Source: Streptomyces sp. B21-105 | GTDB lineage: Bacteria > Actinomycetota > Actinomycetes > Streptomycetales > Streptomycetaceae | DNA: 64,000 bases | Direction: 5' to 3' | Assembly: GCF_036898465.1 (NCBI RefSeq) | Contig: NZ_JARUMJ010000001.1 | Location: forward strand, 7,440,001 to 7,504,000 | Shown: positions 39,976-49,753 of the stretch, piece by piece | Position numbering within the stretch: the first letter of the stretch is position 1 | Layout: every line of letters begins with the position of its first letter | Notes under the pieces: generated by a model | The model's database searches: none | What the model saw: the letters and a program-made list of their open reading frames with translations, nothing else | Told to the model about the DNA's origin: nothing | Position numbers and translations under genes: made by a program

Positions 39976-41211
39976 TTGTCTTTCTCCGCCTCTTCGGCTT
40001 CCTCCGCATCGGTTTCCGCTCCCTCCGACGCCGCTGCGGTAACCGGTTCTTCTGTTTCGGCTTCCGTCCCGTCGGCCTCCGGCCCATCGGCTTCTGCCCC
40101 GTCTGCAGCTTCGCCGCATCCGCTCACCCCGTACGGCTGGGACGACGACTGGGCGGCCGCGTTCGCTCCTCATGCCGCGCAGGGGCTCCTGCCCGGCCGT
40201 GTCGTCCGGGTCGACCGCGGCCTCTGCGACGTCGTCACCGAGGCGGGCGTCGTCCGCGCCGACACCGAGTTCGTCGTCCCGCACGACCCGATGAAGGTCG
40301 TCTGCACGGGGGACTGGGCCGCCGTCGATCCCGAGGGCAAAGACCCGCGTTACGTACGGACGCTCCTCCCGCGCCGTACCGCCTTCGTGCGCTCCACCTC
40401 CTCCAAGCGGTCCGAGGGACAGATCCTCGCTGCCAACGTCGACCACGCCGTCGTCGCGATGTCGCTCGCCGTCGAACTCGACCTCGGCCGCGTCGAACGA
40501 TTCCTGGCGCTGGCCTGGGAGTCCGGCGCCCAGCCCGTCGTCGTGCTCACCAAGTCCGACCTGGTATCCGACCCGGTCGCGCTGTCCCACCTCGTCGAGG
40601 ACGTCGTGGCCGGCGCTCCCGGAGTGCCCGTGCTCACCCTCTGCGCCCGCGACGGCGAGGGTGTCGAGAAATTGGCCGGCATCCTGGGGCGCGGCACCGC
40701 CGTGCTGCTCGGGGCCTCCGGTGCGGGCAAGTCGACGCTCGCGAACGCCCTGGTGGGCGCCGATGTGATGGGCGTCCAGGCCATTCGCGACCAGGACGGC
40801 AAGGGGCGCCACACCACCACGACCCGCAATCTGCTGCTGCTGCCCGACGGGGGCGTTCTCATCGACACGCCGGGTCTGCGCGGCGTCGGCCTCTTCGACG
40901 CCGGAGCCGGGGTCGGACGGGTCTTCTCGGAGATCGAGGAGTTCGCACGGGGCTGTCGGTTCCACGACTGCGCGCACGAGTCCGAGCCGGGGTGCGCGGT
41001 GCGGGCGGCCGTCGACGAGGGGGAATTGTCGCAGCGGCGGATGGAAAGTTACCGCAAACTCGTCCGGGAGAATCAGTGGATCGTCGCCAAGTCCGACGCC
41101 CGCCTGCGCGCCGACGTCCGCCAGGACTGGAAGCGCAGGCAGGCCGAGGGCCGTGCCGCCGCGGAAGCCAAGCGCGGACGCGGCCCGTGGCGGCCCGCTC
41201 CGCCGCGGTGA
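39976..41211 (+). CDS. rsgA: Ribosome small subunit-dependent GTPase A
   Basis: Circularly permuted GTPase that aids 30S subunit maturation; 411 residues. An OB-fold region (about 60-125, GRVVRVDRGLCDVVTEAGVVRADTEF) precedes the permuted GTP site: G4 VVLTKSD (about 190), G5, G1 GASGAGKSTLAN (about 250), G2 with GRHTTTTR and G3 DTPGLRGVG. The C-terminal zinc site is CRFHDCAHESEPGCAV. The N-terminal 45 residues are Ser/Ala/Pro-rich low complexity. The start is TTG 39976 after GAAGGG; a later start would remove only the low-complexity part. Essentially complete and intact. Confidence 0.93.
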   Translation: MSFSASSASSASVSAPSDAAAVTGSSVSASVPSASGPSASAPSAASPHPLTPYGWDDDWAAAFAPHAAQGLLPGRVVRVDRGLCDVVTEAGVVRADTEFVVPHDPMKVVCTGDWAAVDPEGKDPRYVRTLLPRRTAFVRSTSSKRSEGQILAANVDHAVVAMSLAVELDLGRVERFLALAWESGAQPVVVLTKSDLVSDPVALSHLVEDVVAGAPGVPVLTLCARDGEGVEKLAGILGRGTAVLLGASGAGKSTLANALVGADVMGVQAIRDQDGKGRHTTTTRNLLLLPDGGVLIDTPGLRGVGLFDAGAGVGRVFSEIEEFARGCRFHDCAHESEPGCAVRAAVDEGELSQRRMESYRKLVRENQWIVAKSDARLRADVRQDWKRRQAEGRAAAEAKRGRGPWRPAPPR

Positions 41212-41482
41212 CGTCGGGGGAGGCCGGACGCTGACTGCGGAGGTTCCGGGCTGGGCGGAGGCGGTTCCGGTCTGACGGCGGCTCGAGGGCGGCCGGACGC
41301 CTGGTGGGACAACGGTGTCCGGACTCCGGCGGCTGGAACCGGTTTCCCGTCTCGTTACGAGACGTTTCTCCGTGTCCGCCGACCAGCCGACCCGGTAATT
41401 GATTCCCTCCTCATTTCTGTCCTTCAGCGTCACGTCCGATTTCCCCCAGCAGGGTTTCCGTCACGGGCGAAGACTGGGACCC

Positions 41483-42897
41483 ATGACGGACCAGGACAAC
41501 CGTTACGAGGCGGTTCGCAGCAGGGACGCCCGGTTCGACGGCGAATGCTTCTTCGCCGTCGAGACCGCCGGCACCTACTGCCGGCCCAGTTGCCCCGCCG
41601 TGACGCCGAAAAGCCGTAACGTGCGTTTCTTCGCGACGGCCGCCGCCGCGCAGGGCTCCGGTTTCCGGGCCTGCCGGCGGTGCAGGCCGGACGCCGTCCC
41701 GGGATCGGCGGCCTGGAATGCGCGCGCCGACGTCGTCGGCCGGGCCATGCTGCTGATCGGCGACGGAGTCGTCGACCGGGAAGGCGTCACCGGGCTCGCC
41801 GTACGGCTCGGCTGCAGCGCTCGCCAGATCCAGCGACAGCTCACCGCCGAACTGGGGGCGGGACCGGTCGCCCTCGCCCGGGCGCAGCGCGCCCACACCG
41901 CGCGGGTCCTGCTGCAGACGACCGGTCTGCCGGTGACCCCGAGATCGCCTTCGCGTCCGGCTTCGCCAGTGTGCGCCAGTTCAACGACACCGTCCGAGCC
42001 GTGTACGCGTCCACTCCGACCGCACTGCGGGCTGCGGTGCGCACGGCCAGGGCCGCCGTCACACCGTCCGCCGTCACACCGTCCGCCGGGATTCCGCTGC
42101 GGCTCGCCCACCGCGGCCCGTACCACTGCGCCGCCGTGTTCGACCTGCTGCACCGCCAGGCGGTGGCCGGGGTGGAGGAGATGAGCGGGCCGGTCGGCTC
42201 CCGCACCTGCCGCCGTACGCTGCGATTGCCGCACGGCACCGGTATCGCCGGCGTGGGCGAGTTCGGGGGCGGGCGCACCGGACGTGCGGGCCGGGCCGCG
42301 GACGTGCACCCCGGCGGCTGGCTCGACGCCCGGCTGTACCTCACCGACCTCCGTGACCTCACCACTGCCGTCCAGCGGCTGCGACGGCTGTTCGATCTGG
42401 ACGCCGACCCCTACGCCGTCGACGAGCGGCTGAGCGTGGATCCACGTCTCGCCCCGCTGATCCGCGCCCGGCCAGGGCTGCGCGCCCCGGGGGCGGCAGA
42501 CCGGGAGGAGTACGCGATCCGGGCGCTCGTGGGACAAGCGGAGGCCGAAAGACTCGTACGCGCTTACGGCAAGGTTCTGGACGCGCCCTGCGGTTCTCTC
42601 ACCCGCCTCTTTCCCGAGCCTGCCGTCCTGGCGGAGGCCGAGCCCGAAGGCCCTCTGGGCGCGCTCGCCGCGGCCCTTGCCGACGGCGCCGTACGCCTGG
42701 ACGCCGGAGCCGACCGGGACGACGTCCAGGAGGCACTGCTCGCTCTGCCCGACCTGGACGCCGGCGTCGTCGCGGAGATCCGTGCCCGTGCCCTCGGTGA
42801 CCCCGACGTCGCCCCACCCGGCGTGGACGCGCCCGACACCTGGCGCCCCTGGCGCACGTACGCCGCGCACCACCTGCGCACCGCGGAGGAACGATGA
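41483..42897 (+). pseudogene. Ada-type / AlkA fusion DNA repair gene, frameshifted
   Basis: ATG 41483 starts an Ada metal-binding domain with the methyl-acceptor and zinc cysteines of GTYCRPSC and ACRRCRPD, then an AraC-type helix-turn-helix ([24 protein letters not shown]...[17 protein letters not shown]). At 41934-41941, GTGACCCCGAG has lost one base (or gained two), and the continuation [26 protein letters not shown] and the AlkA N-domain plus HhH-GPD glycosylase (YAIRALVGQAEAERLVRAYG) are in another frame to 42897. With one base restored the gene is 1416 bases, exactly in frame, about 471 residues, a normal length for AdaA-AlkA fusions. The stop overlaps the ogt start (ATGA). True mutation or sequence error cannot be told apart. 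Confidence 0.85.
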
Positions 42898-43715
42898 CCG
42901 AACCTGCCGCCATGAGCGGCTCGACCGACTCCACAGACCTGACGGGCCCGACGGACTTCATCGGCCTGACCCCACCGAAGGATCTGAGCGAACCGCCTGC
43001 CTCGACCGACCTGACACACTCGACGGAGCCGATGCACCCGATACACCCGATGGAGCCGACCCACGCGATGAACTCGTCCCCCTCCATGCCTCCGACGCGA
43101 TCCGGTCGCCTGATGGAAACAGCGGAAACCGCGGAAAGCATAGAAGCCGCGGAAACCATAGAAAGTGTAGAAACCGCACGGCTGACAGGCTCGACGGGCT
43201 CTGCGGGCTCGACGTCGAGCGGTCCGACGTACTGGACGCGTGTGGAGAGCCTGCTCGGCCCCCTGCTGCTCACCGCGGATCCCGACGGCGCGCTGACCAG
43301 CCTCTCCGTGCCCGGGCAGAAGGGCGGACGGACCGTCCAGGAGGGCTGGCGGCACGATCGCGGGCCCTTCCGCTCGGCCGAGGAGCAGCTTGCCGCCTAC
43401 TTCGCCGCCGAGCTGAAGGAGTTCCGGCTGCCGCTGCGCAGTGCGGGCACCGCGTTCCGCGAGCGGGTGTGGGCCGCCCTCGACTCCGTCCCCTACGGTG
43501 CGACCACGACGTACGGCGAGGTCGCCGCCCAACTCGGAGCGTCCCGGATGGCCGTGCGGGCCGTAGGCGGGGCCGTCGGGGCGAACCCGCTGCTGATCGT
43601 GCGCCCCTGCCACCGCGTCATCGGCGCCGACGGCTCGCTGACCGGGTACGCCGGAGGCCTCGACCGCAAGGTGCGCCTGCTGACACTGGAGGGCTCGCTC
43701 CGCGCGCGGCTCTGA
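42894..43715 (+). CDS. ogt: Methylated-DNA-protein-cysteine methyltransferase, extended N-terminus
   Basis: Suicide repair protein that removes methyl groups from O6-methylguanine; the catalytic domain is about residues 105-273, with the acceptor site RPCHRVIGADGSLTGYAGG, helix-turn-helix ERVWAALDSVPYGATTTYGEVAAQLG and the C-terminal KVRLLTLE. In front is an atypical 105-residue low-complexity region: a Thr/Asp/Pro/Met-rich part, then seven E-x-x triplets (METAETAESIEAAETIESVET) from a 9-base tandem repeat. The overlap ATGA with the ada-alkA stop fixes 42894 as a coupled start, but internal starts nearer the core are possible. Operon partner: the broken ada-alkA gene. Confidence 0.88.
   Translation: MTEPAAMSGSTDSTDLTGPTDFIGLTPPKDLSEPPASTDLTHSTEPMHPIHPMEPTHAMNSSPSMPPTRSGRLMETAETAESIEAAETIESVETARLTGSTGSAGSTSSGPTYWTRVESLLGPLLLTADPDGALTSLSVPGQKGGRTVQEGWRHDRGPFRSAEEQLAAYFAAELKEFRLPLRSAGTAFRERVWAALDSVPYGATTTYGEVAAQLGASRMAVRAVGGAVGANPLLIVRPCHRVIGADGSLTGYAGGLDRKVRLLTLEGSLRARL
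43116..43178 (+). repeat. Seven 9-bp units (GAAACAGCG-like) inside ogt
   Basis: Seven consecutive units starting GAA(A/G) encode Glu followed by two small residues. The period divides the 63 bases exactly. This kind of tract can expand or contract without a frameshift. Confidence 0.75.
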
Positions 43716-43820
43716 CCAGCCCCGTCCTACCGGCCCGGCACCGCCGAGGACCGCACGGTGCGGCCATCCACTCCACGGGCCTGGCTGTGGCTCGGTGGGG
43801 ACCTGCCCCGGGACGTGACG

Positions 43821-44303
43821 TCAACCCCACAACACCGCACCGAGCCATGCGCCCATGATCAGCAGGCAGGTGAACAGTTCCGTGAGGATGCTGGAGCCGC
43901 CCGAGCGCATCGCTCTGCGCAGGGCGGCCCGCGCTTCACCGTGCCGGCCCAGACGAAGGCGTTCGCAGAGGTAGACGCCACCCATGAACCCGGGGATGGC
44001 GCCGAGCACGGGGATCAGGAAGAAGCCGAGAAACGCGCCGAGTCCGGCGAACACCGCCATCCGGGGGGTGGCGCCGCTTTCGCGCAGCCGGCGTGGCGGC
44101 AGGGACCAGCGCACCACCTGCGAAACGAACAAGGCCACCGTGGCGCCCACCAGCACGGCCCAGGCGACCGGCTGCGGATCCTCCAGCGCCCACCACAGGA
44201 TCGCGGCCCACACCAGCCACGACCCCGGCACGCCAGGCACCAGCACTCCGCACAGGCCGAGCAGAACGACCACTGCGACCAGCAGGAGTTCCCACACTCC
44301 CAT
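43821..44303 (-). CDS. DUF456 family membrane protein
   Basis: 160-residue integral membrane protein. The start WELLLVAVVVLLGLCGVLVPGVPGSWLVWAAILWW and the Gly-rich centre LGAFLGFFLIPVLGAIPGFMGGVYLCERLRLG are diagnostic of DUF456. Four or more membrane segments; function unknown. It is convergent with ogt. Confidence 0.85.
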   Translation of the reverse strand: MGVWELLLVAVVVLLGLCGVLVPGVPGSWLVWAAILWWALEDPQPVAWAVLVGATVALFVSQVVRWSLPPRRLRESGATPRMAVFAGLGAFLGFFLIPVLGAIPGFMGGVYLCERLRLGRHGEARAALRRAMRSGGSSILTELFTCLLIMGAWLGAVLWG

Positions 44304-44377
44304 CTGCCCAGGGTGCCCGAGCCGGAGAGAACACGCAGGTCAAGAGTCAAGAGGTGGTGCCGGGAGCGTCGCAGCGG

Positions 44378-45361
44378 TCAGCGCTCGCGGGTCACCCAGC
44401 CGCGCTCGTACGCGTGCCAGCCCAGCTGCAGCCGCGTCGACGCCCCGGTCAGCTCCATCAGCCTCTTCACCCGGCGCTGCACGGTCCGCAGCCCCACATC
44501 GAGCTGCTTGGCCACGCTGGCATCGGTCATCCCGGCGAGCAGCAGGGAGAGGATCTCCAGGTCGGCGGCGTCAGGACCGTCCGGCCCCTGCTCGGCGACA
44601 CCGACCGCACCGCAGCGCAGCGGCAAGGCCACCTGCCACACCGACTCGAACAGGCCGGACAGCAGCTCCAGCAGCCCGCTGGCGTGCACCACCAGCGCCG
44701 CGGGCTCGGCCGGGCTGCCGTTCACCGGTACGAGCGCCAGCGAGCGGTCGGCGATCACCAGCTTCGTCGGTACCTCGTCCACCACCCGCACCTGCTCGTC
44801 CCGCCCCAACGCGGCGGTCACCTCCGTCATGCCGCCCGGCTGGTCGAGCACGGCCCGCTCCAGGACGACGCGGTAGCGCACCCCACGGGCCGTCGCCTGC
44901 TTCTCCGCGTCGTTCTCGCTGCCGGTCACGGCCACCGTGGTACCGGTGACCAGGGCGCACACTTCGCGGCTCGCCCCGAGCTGGATCTGCAGGAAGCGCT
45001 GGGCGACGGCGGCGGCGCCCGTCACCACCTCGACCAGATCGTGCACCGTCGGCTCGGTCGAGGTCGCCCGGTACTCCTCGGCCAGCAGCGCCGCCGTCAG
45101 TTCGGCCTTCTCCAACTCGTGACGTTGCTGGGTGAGCAGGGCGCCCAGGGCGACGCCCGGGGGAGCGGCGACCCAGCGTCCGGGGCGACCCGAGGACTGG
45201 GCGGCCAGGCCATGTCGTTCCAGTCGGCGCAGAGCGCGTTCCGTGTCGTGCTCGCCGAGGGTCAGCCGGCGCGCCAGGTGGGGCACGTCGGCCGCGCCCA
45301 CGGACACCAGCTCCCGGTACGCCGACTCGTGCGTCTCGTCGAGCCCTATCGCTCTCAGCAT
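44378..45361 (-). CDS. LuxR-type helix-turn-helix regulator with TrmB-like N-domain
   Basis: 327-residue cytoplasmic regulator. The N-terminus (LDETHESAYRELVSVGAADVPHLARRLTLGEHDTERALRRLERHGLA) resembles a TrmB-type winged helix; the middle is an unassigned sensor-like domain; the C-terminal LuxR helix-turn-helix is DLEILSLLLAGMTDASVAKQLDVGLRTVQRRVKRLMELTGASTRLQLGWHA (about 270-320). ATG 45361 is preferred to a longer frame beginning ten residues earlier because the domain starts there. Regulons of this type in Streptomyces are mostly unknown. Confidence 0.82.
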   Translation of the reverse strand: MLRAIGLDETHESAYRELVSVGAADVPHLARRLTLGEHDTERALRRLERHGLAAQSSGRPGRWVAAPPGVALGALLTQQRHELEKAELTAALLAEEYRATSTEPTVHDLVEVVTGAAAVAQRFLQIQLGASREVCALVTGTTVAVTGSENDAEKQATARGVRYRVVLERAVLDQPGGMTEVTAALGRDEQVRVVDEVPTKLVIADRSLALVPVNGSPAEPAALVVHASGLLELLSGLFESVWQVALPLRCGAVGVAEQGPDGPDAADLEILSLLLAGMTDASVAKQLDVGLRTVQRRVKRLMELTGASTRLQLGWHAYERGWVTRER

Positions 45362-45855
45362 CAGGTGCCGCCCATCCCTCTCGTTTCCCACGTTTCATGA
45401 GCGTTTCTGACGGTCCCTGTGTGATGTCACGTCGCGTGACTGGCGGGAAACAGCCACGGCGTAAACCCGCCGCCGTACATCATCGCCGTACCGACGGTCA
45501 CTCTGCCAAGGTGTGGGCGACGGCGAAACCCGTGATCATCCTCTGAAATCCACAGCGGATCTCCGGAACGCCGCGCAGACCCGGAACGGCCGGTCACCAG
45601 GCCGTGCTCCGAGGTTTCCGAGAAACGTGATCCGGACTCTTGACGCGCGCAGGGGCGCACAGGGGATATGAGCCCGGGTCACCCCGGTCGCCGGACGGTT
45701 CTCCCGTGGGGGGTGGAACCGTCCGGCGACTTTTGACCCCTTTGGTCACAGTGGTGTGCAGAACATCGCTCGGCATGCAGTCTGACGCGGTCAGCCAGGA
45801 CGCAATTTGCGGATGCCCCGTTTTCATACGGCCCGCGCGGTGGACAATCGGGGAC
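45362..45855. other. Divergent intergenic region with palindrome and attenuator-like hairpin
   Basis: No gene is supported. The palindrome GTCACG-TCG-CGTGAC (45426-45440) lies 65-79 bases upstream of the LuxR-type start and could be its operator. A terminator-like hairpin sits at 45687-45734. Confidence 0.55.
45687..45734 (+). terminator. 15-bp perfect hairpin followed by TTTT, 5' of the PP2C-like gene
   Basis: GTCGCCGGACGGTTC (45687-45701) pairs perfectly with 45716-45730 across a 14-base loop and is followed directly by TTTT. This is a textbook intrinsic terminator on the + strand, but no + strand gene precedes it. It may end an untranslated small RNA or act as an attenuator in the leader of the gene that starts at 45856. 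Confidence 0.6.
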
Positions 45856-48276
45856 ATGAGCCAGCAGGGGGGAAGGCCCACCGGTCACGAGGACGACTGG
45901 TGGGGGCAGTTGTACGACGACGCCACCGAGGACACGGGCCCGGCGCCCGGAGCCGACTCCCTCGACGACCGCTTCGCCTCGGCCGCGGGTGCGGTGCGCT
46001 CCGCGGGCGCGGCGGAAGGCGCGGACAGGGGGGAGGACGGCGGCCAGGGCAGCACGAGTCCCCCACACGGTGCCGGCTCTGCTCCCGGCGCAGGCCGTGC
46101 CGGTGACACGGGAGGCAGTAGCGATGGGGACGGGTTCTCGTCCGGTTCGCGAAGTGCGAGCCCTGTGCCGGCTCCGCGCGACGGGCGCAGGGGCTCTGGT
46201 GGGGGCGTCGACTGGTGGACTCCGCAGGACGACGACACGAGGGCGGGAACGCCGTCGGCAACCGGTTCCGCGGTGCCGTCGCCGCGAGGTGGACCCGTGG
46301 CCCGACCCGTTGGGGGATCGTTTACTGACCCTGTTGCCGAGCCCGGTCGACAAACTGATTCTCAGCCTGGTGGGGATCCCGTTCCTGAGCCCGTTTGTGA
46401 ACCAGTTTCCCAGGCGGGATCCGAGCCCGTTTGCGAATCCGTTACTGAACCTGTTCCCGGGGCGGATGCCCCACGGGGTCCGGAGCCAGCGGCCGGGCAG
46501 GACGGTCCAGAGGGGGACGCAGGGGTCGATGCAGGCCCGAACCCGCGAAACCTGCCGGCGCGGGGAACCTCTGTCGAGACGGGTTCGGGCGCCGACAACG
46601 CAGGAACACCTTTCGACGTACCTACGGCGCGCGGCGCAGGAACAGCAGAAACAGGTGCGGCCCTCCGCGCGGAAACGGCCGACGTCGCCCCGGGCGCCGG
46701 TTCCCAGGAGCGGCATCGCGCTCCCTGGGAACCGCCGTCCGGCTCCCCATCAGGTCCCTCGAACTTTCCGTCCGGCCCACTGCCGCCGGGGTTCGCCGAG
46801 CGGCCGCCCTCAGACCCCGGGTCGTCCGCGACGAGCGTCCGTACGTCGACGGAGACGGCGTCAGCCGCCGGACCACCCATGACGGTCCTGCCGCCCGCGC
46901 CGCCCACTGTCCCGCCCCCGACACCGGCCTCCGCCGACGAAGCGCTCGGCACGCTCGGCGAGCGCGGCACCACCGGAGCCCCGCCGCCGCCCACGGTGCC
47001 GCCCCGTCCGGCACACATCCCGCGGCTTCCGACCGCCCCCACCGGCGGCACAGCGGCACCCTCGACGGTGCCCGACTCCCCGGCCGCTGCCGACTCCCTG
47101 GCCGCCCCCGACGCGGCGGCGGCCGTAGGCGACCCGGCCGCCGCGGGGCCCGATGGACGGGGCCGACAGGCGGCTGCTCAGGCGCTCCCGAAACGCGGGC
47201 GGGTGCCCGACGCCCGCGGCGCCCCCGATCCCCGAGTCGGGTCCGGGCAGGAGCCCGGTCGTCCCCCCACCGTTCCCGCGCTCCCTGTCCTGCCTTTCCC
47301 CGTCACCCTCGGCTCCAAGGACTACGTGGGCTCCGGCCCGCCCACCTACGACCCCGAGCCCACTGCTCTGCCGCCCGCCGATCCGGACGAGCTGGACGAT
47401 CTGGTCGCCGACACCGTCCTGGACGGCGCCAGGTACGGGGCGTGCGCGTTGCGGGCGGTGTCCGTGCGGGGTGATTCCGCGCGTTACCGGGGCGAGCCGC
47501 GCCGCGACTCGCTTCTCACTGCCCGCTTCGGCACGGGTGAGCACGCGCTGATCCTCGTCGCGATGGCGACCGGCGCCCGGGCGACACCGGGAGCACACCG
47601 GGCGGCCGCCGAGGTGTGTCAGTGGATCGGGCGGGCCGTGGGCCGCAGTCACGTCCGACTGGCGCAGGACATCCGCGCGGCCCGGCGCGGCGACCTGAAG
47701 TCGGGCCTGCACCGCCTCACTGACCGCAGTCTCGGCCGGCTCCGCGCCAGCGCCGCCGAGCAGGGCCTCCAACCGGAGGAGTACGCGGCGACGCTGCGCT
47801 GCCTCCTCCTGCCCGCCGACCCGGACTGCCGCACGCGCGTGTTCTTCGGCGTCGGCGGCGGCGGACTGTTCCGGCTGCGCGGCGGCGTGTGGCGGGACAT
47901 CGAGCCACGGGCCGGCGAGGCCGCCGGCGAGCCGGTCGTCGGGTTCGGTTCGCTGCCCGCCGAGACGCCCGAGGGCGACCGGCTCACCATGGACCTGGGC
48001 GTCCCGAAGCCCCCGACCCCCTACGACCCGGCCCCCGAACCACCCTGGGAGCCGTTCCGCTTCCGCGCCTCGGTAGCCCGCCCCGGGGACACGCTCCTGA
48101 TGTGCACCGGGGGCTTCGCCGACCCCCTGCGCGGCGAGCCGGAACTGTCCGCCTATCTGACGGGACGCTGGTCGGGCCCCACCCCGCCCGGTCTGGCCGC
48201 CTTCCTCGCCGACACCCAGGTGAGGGTGAAGGGCTACGCCGACGACCGGACCGCGGCGGCCGTCTGGGAGGCGTGA
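45856..48276 (+). CDS. PP2C-like protein with long disordered N-terminus
   Basis: 806 residues. The first 480 are disordered and rich in Pro, Gly, Ser, Ala and Glu, with an EPVxEPV-like repeat segment (about 150-220: EPVCEPVSQAGSEPVCESVTEPVPG). The last 320 residues have the PP2C (PPM) fold: LDGARYGACALRAVSVRGDSARYRGEPRRDSL, FGTGEHALILVAMATGARATPGAHRAA, GDTLLMCTGGFADPL and YADDRTAAAVWE. The usual metal-binding DG of the second motif is replaced (VAMATGAR), and the SDG of the later motif reads TGG; only the last DD is kept. It may be catalytically weak or a binding-only relative. ATG 45856 follows GGGGAC. Function not known. Confidence 0.75.
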   Translation: MSQQGGRPTGHEDDWWGQLYDDATEDTGPAPGADSLDDRFASAAGAVRSAGAAEGADRGEDGGQGSTSPPHGAGSAPGAGRAGDTGGSSDGDGFSSGSRSASPVPAPRDGRRGSGGGVDWWTPQDDDTRAGTPSATGSAVPSPRGGPVARPVGGSFTDPVAEPGRQTDSQPGGDPVPEPVCEPVSQAGSEPVCESVTEPVPGADAPRGPEPAAGQDGPEGDAGVDAGPNPRNLPARGTSVETGSGADNAGTPFDVPTARGAGTAETGAALRAETADVAPGAGSQERHRAPWEPPSGSPSGPSNFPSGPLPPGFAERPPSDPGSSATSVRTSTETASAAGPPMTVLPPAPPTVPPPTPASADEALGTLGERGTTGAPPPPTVPPRPAHIPRLPTAPTGGTAAPSTVPDSPAAADSLAAPDAAAAVGDPAAAGPDGRGRQAAAQALPKRGRVPDARGAPDPRVGSGQEPGRPPTVPALPVLPFPVTLGSKDYVGSGPPTYDPEPTALPPADPDELDDLVADTVLDGARYGACALRAVSVRGDSARYRGEPRRDSLLTARFGTGEHALILVAMATGARATPGAHRAAAEVCQWIGRAVGRSHVRLAQDIRAARRGDLKSGLHRLTDRSLGRLRASAAEQGLQPEEYAATLRCLLLPADPDCRTRVFFGVGGGGLFRLRGGVWRDIEPRAGEAAGEPVVGFGSLPAETPEGDRLTMDLGVPKPPTPYDPAPEPPWEPFRFRASVARPGDTLLMCTGGFADPLRGEPELSAYLTGRWSGPTPPGLAAFLADTQVRVKGYADDRTAAAVWEA

Positions 48277-49753
48277 GCGGCCCGTCGCGGCCACTGTGGA
48301 GGGGAGAACCCGGCAGCGACCGAAGGGGCGTCGATCCATGGCCGAGCAGAACGTCGCCGAACAGTTCATGGACATCCTCGCCCGCGCGCGCGTGCGACGC
48401 CTCTACGGCGTGGTGGGCGACAGCCTCAACCCTGTGGTGGACGCGGTGCGCCGCAACCCCGCCGTGGACTGGACCCACGTCCGCCACGAGGAGGCGGTCG
48501 CCTTCGCCGCCGGCGCGGAAGCGCAGAACCGGAAAGCTCACCGCATGCGCGGGTTCCTGCGGGCCCGGCAACATCCACCTCATCAACGGTCTCTACGACG
48601 CCCACCGTTCGATGGCCCCCGTCCTCGCCCTCGCGTCGCACATCCCCTCCAGTGAGATCGGCCTCGGCTACTTCCAGGAAGCGCATCCGGACCAGTTGTT
48701 CCGCGAGTGCAGCCATTACAGCGAGCTGATCTCCAGTTCGAAACAGATGCCCCGGCTGTTGCACACCGCCATTCAGAACGCGGTCGGCCGCAGCGGGTCA
48801 GCGTGGTGTTGCTTCCCGGTGACGTCGCGCTGATCAGCCGGCCCCGGAGAAGGCAGTCGAAACCGCTCTCGTCACCACTCGCGCCACGGTCCGGCCTGGC
48901 GACGCCGAGATCGACGCGCTCGTCGAGATGATCGACGCCGCCGACAAGGTGACCCTTTTCTGCGGAAGCGGCACGGCGGGCGCGCACGCCGAGGTCATGG
49001 AGTTCGTCGGAAAGGTCAAGTCTCTTGTCGGGCACGCGCTGCGCGGCAAGGTATGGATCCAGTACGACAACTCCTGCGACGGTATGTACGTTGCGGCTGC
49101 CCAGCGGGCGGCGTGAGCTGACGAGCTGCTCGGCTGACGTGTGCAGGTATGGCCAGTACGAAACCCTTACGACGTCGGTATGAGCGGCCTCCTCGGCTAC
49201 GGCGCCGCCTACGAGGCCACACATGAGCGACCTTGTGATCCTGCTCGGAACCGATTTTCCGTAAAAACGCCTTCCTTCCCGACGACGTCCGGATCGCCCA
49301 GGTCGGCGTACGGCCCGAACACCTCGGCCGCCGCTCCACACTGGATCTCGCGGTGTGGGGCGATGTACGCGAAACGTGGCGCTGCCTCATTCCCCGTGTA
49401 CGGGCCAAGGAGAGTCGGCGCTTCCTCGACCGGATGCTGAAGAAGCATGCCGATGCGCTGGAGGGGGTGGTGAAGGCGTATACACGGAAAGTGGAGAAAC
49501 ACGTTCCCATCCACCCGGAGTATGTTGCCGCCGTCCTCGACGAACTCGTCGGCCCAAACGCCGTGTTCACCGTCGACACAGGCATGTGCAACGTTTGGGC
49601 GGCGCATTACCTCACGAGCAACGGCCGCCGTAGGGTCATCGGTTCCTTCACTCACGGCTCGATGGCGAACGCCCTGCCGATGGCGATCGGCGCACAGTTC
49701 ACCGACCGCCACCGTCAGGTGGTCGCGATGTCCGGGGACGGCGGCTTCTCCAT

